Origin: Escallonia rubra
Lineage: Eukaryota; Streptophyta; Magnoliopsida; Escalloniales; Escalloniaceae
Reading direction: 5' to 3'
Assembly: GCA_033065855.1 (NCBI GenBank)
Contig: JAVXUO010002616.1
Coordinates: 1 to 64,000 of the forward strand
Length of the DNA stretch: 64,000 nt
Shown: positions 58,433 through 64,000 of the stretch, piece after piece
How positions within the stretch are numbered: position 1 is the first letter of the stretch
How the letters are laid out: the number at the start of each line of letters is the position of its first letter
Translations under genes and position numbers: made by a program
The notes under the pieces: model-generated
Told to the model about the DNA's origin: nothing
The model's input: the letters and a program-made list of their open reading frames with translations, nothing else
Databases searched by the model: none

Positions 58433-60027
58433 TCAGCGAAGTTGAACTTGAGGCCTCTGCACCACTTGAGGCTGTGACCGACTTTGGCAGGAGTTGCGAT
58501 GGGCTAGGTCTTTCGGGGTAGGTTCAGTGTCGGCATCGGGCTGGGTTATGGCATTGTCGTTGATCCAGATCTCGAGGAGAGCTCTGATTGTCTTCAAGTC
58601 GCATGGGTATTTCAGGGCAGGCAGCGGCTGCCTTCGCTTTTCAGGGCGTCCATCCCTTTCTTGGGATTGACGCTTCCGGCTATTGTCGTTGCCACTAGCT
58701 GCTTCCGTCGTCGCGTTCAGGGCAATATGAGTTTGGGGCTTTGGGGTCTTTGACGGACCGACTGAGTTGTAGGTGCGTCGTGCAGCTTCCTTGAGATGTC
58801 CCAAGACCGAAGCTGGAGGTTTTCAAGGTAGACCTTATATGTGTCTTTCATGTTCTTGATGCAAATTGGTACAATGGTCTTATCCTTTTTGAAGTCAGAG
58901 CACTCCAAGCACTTGTGATAAAATCGCGTAACATAGGCGTTGAGATCTTCCCCGGGGTTCTGGCGGATTCCGACAATGTCAACGATGGTCACATGTTCCA
59001 TTTCATAGTGAAACTTGTCAAGGAAGAGCTGGACCATGTCAGACCAGGAGTGGATAGTACCGTCGGGGATCTGGTGGTACTAAGAGTAGATGAGGCCAGT
59101 TAGGGACTTGTGAAATTCCCAAAGCTTCAAAGTGTCGTCCTCCATGTAGTGCTCTAGGAAGCCAGGAAAACGGGCGAGGTGCTCGCGGGTGTTGCCCTCT
59201 TTACCGTTGAACAGAGTGAAGGCCGGTTGCTTGTACTTGACAGGGTAGGGCTTAGTAGCGAGGCTGCCAGAGCAGGGAGCATGGCCAGACAACTTAGAGG
59301 GGGTGTGTGGTACGGATGACTTCTTGAAACGGCAGAGGATGGCATCAAGGTAATGCATGGTGACATACGAAGCATGCGAGGGTTTGTGTCCTGTCGGGAT
59401 GATCCTGGCACCAGAGCCCCCAGACGGAGCAACCTGAGGCATTAAGGGGATGAGAATGGTAGAGAAGGATTGGTGGTGGGGATCAACTTGTTGGGGTATG
59501 ATTTGCGTAGGGGTAGTGTCATCGGCTGAAGACAGGTCGTCAGGAAGGGTCGACTGAAGAAAGTTGGGGGCATGAGTTATGTTTAGGTGTCGATTGGTTT
59601 TGTTAGGGTTAGGCTCCATCTCAATTGAGTCATGAGTCTCTGAAGTACTTCGAGCAAGGGTAAGGCGTGGCACCGCGAGTTGAGGTGCAGCGAGTCTTAC
59701 TATCGAGGGCCCGGAGGACCAAGGCTGTGGTGGTCGCGACACTGGGACCTGAGCAGTGTCCAAAACTAGCCCAGGCTCTGAAGGCTGGATCTGAGTAGGA
59801 AGGGCCAACCCTAAAGCTTGGGATGACACGGGGTGAGCAACGGACACAGGGTGGGGTGCTCTGGGGCCTTGAGAAGTTGGCAACTATGAAGTCAAGACTT
59901 GGATTGATTTTTGCATTTCTAATATGACAGCCATGAGAGAATATTGAGAGTCTTGGAGTTCAGTGATGGTAGAAGTAAGGTGTTGGATTGTGGTGTTGAC
60001 GAACGCGGCTACATTGGGTGCATCCAT
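58433..60027 (-). pseudogene. Gypsy-type Gag, copy 2
   Basis: The start is ATG 60027 (MDAPNVAAFVNTTIQHLT), then a proline/serine-rich linker and the Gag core (FTLFNGKEGNTREHLARFPG, FHKSLTGLIYS, then MVQLFLDKFHYEMEH, PGEDLNAYVTRFYHKCLE). Defects relative to copy 1: TAG after VLTS where copy 1 has CAG, TAG after LIYS where copy 1 has TGG, and loss of one C in a C run near 58800 that shifts the frame into GHLKEAARRTYNSVG. The longest open part is 267 codons (59883-59080). It is followed directly by the LTR end, with no pol. Confidence 0.85.
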
Positions 60028-60212
60028 CTTAGGGGGAGCCTGAAGTTGGTTGTGACTGGTCTCCTCTTGGTCCTCGAGGTGATGCTTCTCTTAGATGAGT
60101 GGGTTGAGGCTTTGGCTGGCAGTCCTGCGTTGCTAAGGCACGGTTGCTTGGGTGTGTAAGGCAAGGAACGAACTGCACTGTGATGCTTACCTCCCTAACA
60201 GAGTCGCCAAAA

Positions 60213-60945
60213 TAATGCCAAGGAAAGTGGGTTCGCAGTCGATGTGGAGGTGCCACAATGAATGCAGTCCAATTAGATGACAAGTGTACTGATGTGGGAC
60301 ACAGCAAGGGTGGAGCAAGGGCAGAGACCAATGGCTTCCCGGACAGAGCCAGAGGGTGGCAGTGCTGCGAGGCTGATGGCGGAGGGTGAGTACTCGACGA
60401 CAGTCACAATCCGATGCTTAGGTCCAGAGTTATGGTCCTGTATGTTTCTCTCTCTAGAATTCGAGAGTGAGAAAGTGAAAAATGTTGAAGTTTAGAATAA
60501 ATTCTCAAAACCCCTATTTATAGAGTTTGAGGTGATGATGTCATCAGCCGACATGTGGTGCTCCCCGGGAGTGACACATCACCGAGGGGTCCACAGTTGC
60601 CAGTGCTCCAGGGACTATCAAATTGCATATATTATCTGGCCTGCCCCGCACAACGTCGCTCTATCTATTTGGAAAGACTGGCTCCCACAGCGTCGGTGTG
60701 GCCAGAGAACCCATTTGATCTTACCACCAATCTAAGCCCTTGCAGAGTCCTACAGGCCTGACAACAGTTGGGAAGACGCGACGCCCAACTGCCAGGCGGA
60801 CTAGGCGCGATACCCCCCGGAGACTTGCTCCCGTCTCGGAGTGACTCGGGGGTCATAGTCCCTAGGGGTGCTGATGAAGCCCCCAGTGCCAGAGAACTTA
60901 GGCCAGTCACGCAGACACCCTGGCTGGCGGAGATAGTGTCCAGGA
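60213..60945 (-). repeat. LTR copy 3, truncated
   Basis: It matches the first about 730 bp of the other LTRs, starting TAATGCCAAGGAAAG (terminal TG changed to TA) next to TTTTGGCGACTCTG. Similarity stops at GGAGATAGTGTCCAGGAGG near 60945, where transposase coding sequence begins. Confidence 0.85.
60514..60523 (-). promoter_or_regulatory. LTR TATA box, copy 3
   Basis: CTATAAATAG on the minus strand followed by GGGGTTTTG. Conserved with the other two LTRs and placed upstream of Gag copy 2. Confidence 0.7.
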
Positions 60946-61976
60946 GGCATTTTTCTGTGGGCATGAAAACGACGGGCATGAGTGAATCTATGAATGCCTC
61001 GTTCGATAGTTATGTGGGTACAACTACCAATTTGAAGAGTTTCGTCACATCCGCACAAAAAGCGGTTGCGTCGTTATTCGTGAAAGAAAGGGCTGTAGAA
61101 TTTGCAACCATGTACAAAGAAATGAGAAGGTTACTTGAGACCCCGCTGAAGCTGAACGGTGCCAAAGTCTATACGAAGGAGATCTTCCTGCTATACCAAG
61201 TAGAGCTGCAAAAATCGGGACGATACTGTATAAACAAGGTGGCAGAAAAGTCTACGCGTTAGTACAAGGTTTATTCACTCGTGAATGACCTCCTCCCTGA
61301 AAAGCTACGCAGAATCTATACGGTGAGCCACGACACATTGACGGACTCGGTGACATGTGTTTGCAAGAAGTTTGAGTTCCACGGCGTCCTGTGTAGACAC
61401 ATTCTGCGGTTTTTCACCTAGAAGAATATCAGGACAATCCTCGATAAATACGTCTTGCCATGGTGGACGAAAGGTGCAAACAGGTTGCACGGTACCATTG
61501 CCTTTCCGGAGCACCTGTATACTGACTTTGAAGAATCAGAGACGTTGCGGTATAATCATCTGGTGACGATGTTCACCCGTTTGTCCGTAAAGGGTGCTGC
61601 TACAATGGTCGGATATAAACATCTCCTCGAGGTAGCTCAGTAGCAAGAGCCCATAGTCGACCAATTGGAAGCAGCTTCAGTCAGCAATGCGGTTGACACC
61701 GAGCCTACGACGGGATCAGAAGATGACGAGCCGGGGGAGGAAGATGTCAATGATATCCGACCTTTGGATTATATCGCAAACGAAAGGCCGCACGAGATCT
61801 ACGAGAATGAAAAGCTCTATTGAAACGGCAACTCAACCTAAAAAGCTGAGAATGTGTGCATTGTGCACGACAAGCGGAACCATTACAAGGCACTGGGGAT
61901 AAGTCCAGGGGGTTTGCAGGACGGGGAAGAAGATGACGCCAGATATGAGGACGAACAAGCTGCAGTGGACCTTTAA
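60946..61976 (+). pseudogene. MURA/FAR1-type Mutator transposase, C-terminal part
   Basis: The frame opens in the conserved FSVGMKTTGMSESMNASFDSY motif (family GMRTTQRSESMNAFFD) and continues through LKSFV, KVYTKEIFLLYQVELQKS and the SWIM zinc finger CVCKKFEFHGVLCRH (about 61356-61400), then NIRTILDKYVLPWWTKGA. An acidic tail follows. In-frame stops at 61260-61262, near 61420, near 61642 and near 61820 disable it. The N-terminal FAR1 zinc finger and the DDE catalytic core are missing, lost at the LTR junction. MURA catalyses cut-and-paste transposition and binds terminal inverted repeats. Confidence 0.88.
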
Positions 61977-62124
61977 TTTTTTGTACAAGCCATCAAGTCT
62001 ATTGACATTTGTAATTATTTTTTGTAATTTTTTTCTAATAATCTTTCGACCGAATACTGGAATTTTTTTTCTGATGGACCTATGAGAGCCACCAAATCTA
62101 AGTTTAAGTTTTTTTTTTATTAGC

Positions 62125-62345
62125 CACGTCCACTAAATAGTGTAGCGGACGCCTCTGCAGAGTCTTAAAACCTCAACACTATAGAAAATTTTGACCTTCT
62201 TTTTTGTTCGCTATACAATGTAGCGGACAACTCTGCAGAGTCCTAATTTTTTGGTGTGTCCGCTACACAATGTAGCCGACGGCTGTGCAGAAAAAAACTT
62301 TTGGGGTTCTTTTTATCCGCTACACAATGTAGCGGACGACTCTAT
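62125..62345. repeat. Palindrome array between transposase and B3 gene
   Basis: Four sites with CCGCTACACAATGTAGCGGAC-like halves (about 62130, 62207, 62260 and 62318), separated by CTCTGCAGAGTCCTAA-like spacers. Same motif as in the terminal repeats of members 1 and 3. The array is followed by TATATATTAATCAGATCGGC, a candidate promoter for the B3 gene. Confidence 0.88.
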
Positions 62346-62614
62346 CATGTTATATATTAATCAGATCGGCCAATCATCTTATCACTCCATCCATTTCTCT
62401 ATATGTCTCGAACATCTCACCCAGCCGCTACCCCATCTACGGCGACCCACATCTCTGGTGACCCACATCTCCATCAACACAACCGTCCTCCCCTCGACGC
62501 CGCGCCGCCTCCGGCGACAGCCTCGTCCTCCCCTCAACGTCGTGGCGCCTCCAGCGACATACCTGTCCTCCCCCCGACGCGGCACCACCTCCCTCCGGCG
62601 ATAGATCCGCCCTG

Positions 62615-63065
62615 ATGGCTTCTGATTCGTCGAGCACCGAATTTGTAGGCAACATGCAGGTAGGCAGATGCTTCAAGGTCATGATGCCTAGTTTTGATAT
62701 AGAACTTGTAGGCCATCCCTTTTTCTCTGTGTTTTCGTGTGTGTTAAAAGTTTGATCTTTGGTTAAAAACTTACCAATTTTTTGTATTATGAATATGTTA
62801 GGACATACCGGTAGCCTTTTGCTATTGGCTTACCACACTTTATTTCGATTCAACTTTAACCAGCCGCAAGGGGTCATGGCATGCTAGAATCAAGAAGAAG
62901 CGCGACCGAGATCAAATTTGTTTCGCAGAGGGTTGGAACGAATTCGTGCAGCAGCATGACCTCCATCTCTGGGACTTTGTAGTCTTTAAACACACGGGGA
63001 ACATGAATTTTCAAGTGACGGTGTTTGATCGGAGCACTTGTGAAAAAACTTTCCCCCAATGTTAA
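62615..63065 (+). CDS. Intact B3-domain protein of the Mutator-like family (118 aa, two exons)
   Basis: Exon 1 is 62615-62707 and exon 2 is 62802-63065, with a GT...AG intron at 62708-62801. The joined frame is open. The start is ATG 62615, conserved with the copy at 32869. After a short serine-rich leader comes the B3 fold: [35 protein letters not shown], then [37 protein letters not shown]3 domains bind DNA in plant transcription factors; a single-domain, REM-like protein of this size is small. It is placed between two palindrome arrays, so binding to them is an attractive guess but not shown. Its homologue in member 1 is frameshifted. This is one of the few open coding sequences among the mobile elements here. 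Confidence 0.82.
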
Positions 63066-63254
63066 ACCCTAAATTCTGTTATGAACAATTTTATGTTAAT
63101 GTTCATTATTTTTCCGAATATTAGGTTCTTAATTGTGCATTTGAGAATTATGATTGTTAATCGTACGTTTTTTTATTGTTAATCGATATTGAGATTGTTG
63201 ATTCCGTCGCTAAAACATTATTTCCGTCGCCAATTTCATTAAAAAGAATTATCG

Positions 63255-63492
63255 ACGTCCGTTGCAATGTCTAGCGGATGCCGCAGCAGAAAGTCTGATC
63301 TCCAACACTCAAAAAAAAATTGTTTCCCGTACATCCGCTACAATGTCTAGCGGATGGCGCAACACTTAAAAAAAATTGTTTCTTGTACGTCCGCTACACA
63401 GTGTAGCGGACGGTGCAGCAGAAAGTCTGATTACAAAAAATAAAAAAAAAATTGTTTCCTGTAGGTCCGCCACACTGTATAGCGGACGACGC
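63255..63492. repeat. Palindrome array downstream of the B3 gene
   Basis: Four sites at about 63258, 63336, 63390-63410 and 63464 of TCCGCTACA(N)TGTAGCGGA type alternate with AGCAGAAAGTCTGAT and AAAAATTGTTTC(T/C)(C/T)GTA spacers. It lies between the 3' ends of the B3 gene and the coiled-coil ORF, as the 29466-29915 array does in member 1. Confidence 0.88.
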
Positions 63493-63606
63493 AGCAGAAA
63501 CTCCCAACACTTGGAAAATCGAAAGACGGGGTTCTCTTATTAGAATGACATATGGATAAGTGCTAGTTGGAATAAAATCCTAACATACAGTAGGAAGAGA
63601 TATATG

Positions 63607-64000
63607 TCATTCTTCATTTGACATATATTTATCAAATAAGTACTGATCATTGGTTAAAATATTATTTCTCTCGTTTGAATTGAGGTGCCTCCCACTAGCC
63701 TCGGCCATTTCTTCCGCAAGTTGAAGCATGTAAAATCGTTTTCTACGCAGCAACATTCGGTTATTCTCCATACGAATTCGGCACACAGCTTTCTTACACT
63801 GCTTAACATTACGCCTCGACATACTAAGTGAACGACGTTGCGGCACAGGTGCTCTCAGCGTGGTGAGATCTTGGTGTAGTGCTTCTGATTCCTTAACTCG
63901 ATATGCCCATTCTCTTCGTAAACCTGCATAATACTCTCTCAGATCCGTGTACTTCACTTCTTTGTAGTCGTCGTTCCTTTCACACAACAACCACACAGTC
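63607..64000 (-). CDS. Coiled-coil protein of the Mutator-like family, partial at window end
   Basis: The frame is open from the window edge to the stop at 63607, about 130 residues, with no ATG near the edge, so the N-terminus lies outside. It is homologous to 29979-30410: WAYRVKESEALH, PQRRSLSMSRRNV, then AVCRIRMENNRMLLRRKRF and LAEEMAEA. Arg/Glu/Leu-rich heptads suggest a coiled coil. The end is NDQYLFDKYMSNEE. No named family is recognised. The two copies have diverged strongly in sequence yet both stay open, which hints at selection on the protein. Confidence 0.6.
   Translation of the reverse strand, partial: TVWLLCERNDDYKEVKYTDLREYYAGLRREWAYRVKESEALHQDLTTLRAPVPQRRSLSMSRRNVKQCKKAVCRIRMENNRMLLRRKRFYMLQLAEEMAEASGRHLNSNERNNILTNDQYLFDKYMSNEE

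Larger units (their letters stand above)
47514..60945 (-). mobile_element. Gag-only gypsy-type retrotransposon (TR-GAG-like), tandem LTR-int-LTR-int-LTR
   Basis: Three LTR copies (47514-49101, 51131-58231, 60213-60945) alternate with two short internal regions (49102-51130 and 58232-60212). Each internal region encodes only a gypsy-type Gag on the minus strand. No protease, reverse transcriptase or integrase sequence was found. Each internal region has a primer-binding-site-like TTTTGGCRACTCTG next to its 5' LTR and an A-rich tract next to its 3' LTR. This fits non-autonomous TR-GAG elements. The shared middle LTR suggests unequal recombination between two insertions or LTRs. The right LTR is cut at about 60945 by Mutator-type transposase sequence. 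Confidence 0.85.
60946..64000. mobile_element. Mutator-like element with transposase remnant, B3 gene and coiled-coil ORF (member 2, partial)
   Basis: It contains a FAR1/MURA-type transposase C-terminus, two palindrome arrays, an intact B3 gene and the coiled-coil ORF. The B3 gene and coiled-coil ORF are homologous to those in 26266-33976. The left side is cut at about 60945 by a retrotransposon LTR and the right side leaves the window, so terminal inverted repeats are not visible. The gene order differs from member 1: here the B3 gene is convergent with the coiled-coil ORF. Confidence 0.75.

Noticed and set aside
62251-62604. 117-aa plus-strand ORF
   Set aside because: It crosses the palindrome array and the B3 leader in the wrong frame. 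The B3 start at 62615 is supported by its homologue.

Overview
The window is nuclear DNA of a flowering plant, probably a eudicot; I cannot name the species. The reasons are introns with GT/AG borders, plant-only gene families (plant mobile domain, B3, L-type lectin receptor kinase, SKP1-like) and nested transposable elements that fill nearly all of the 64 kb. No rRNA gene, tRNA gene or CRISPR array is visible. The only small host-like gene with open frames is an unrecognised protein present twice in inverted orientation (108-635 + and 21460-21987 -).

Layout. Positions 1-10130 and 18945-22090 are arms of an old inverted duplication, each carrying the unknown gene, the same flanking DNA and a Ty1/copia gag remnant. 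Arm 1 was split by a 6.7-kb CACTA transposon (2533-9220, 3-bp duplication GTT) that carries pieces of the OST48 oligosaccharyltransferase gene and of a lectin receptor kinase gene. Arm 2 supplies the matching unoccupied site. Arm 2 carries a truncated retroposon (19965-20775). Between the arms lie a degenerate foldback, an AT-rich stretch and a 7.6-kb element with long terminal inverted repeats (11322-18935) holding a SKP1 exon and a 551-bp MITE.

Positions 23040-26265 are a retroposon-like sequence split by a solo LTR (23830-26045). Next is a 7.7-kb element with about 280-bp terminal inverted repeats (26266-33976). It carries a plant-mobile-domain/Ulp1-protease gene, a tandem palindrome array, an unknown coiled-coil ORF, a truncated solo LTR and a frameshifted B3 gene. 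A nearly complete CACTA element follows (about 33993-44368) with TNP1-like and TNP2 transposase genes, both disabled by stops, and several minisatellites. Positions 44370-47513 are AT-rich with no gene.

Positions 47514-60945 are a gag-only gypsy-type retrotransposon on the minus strand, arranged LTR-internal-LTR-internal-LTR, with another solo LTR nested in the middle LTR. The last 3 kb (60946-64000) belong to a relative of the 26266-33976 element: a FAR1/MURA-type transposase remnant with a SWIM zinc finger, palindrome arrays, an intact two-exon B3 gene and a second copy of the coiled-coil ORF running off the window end.

The most interesting content is this Mutator-like family. At least three members share a palindrome with 10-nt arms, recurring in terminal repeats and internal arrays. 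Between them they carry a transposase, a mobile-domain/Ulp1 fusion, a B3 DNA-binding protein and a coiled-coil protein. Most other coding sequence is decaying, mainly through stops that look like C-to-T or G-to-A changes.
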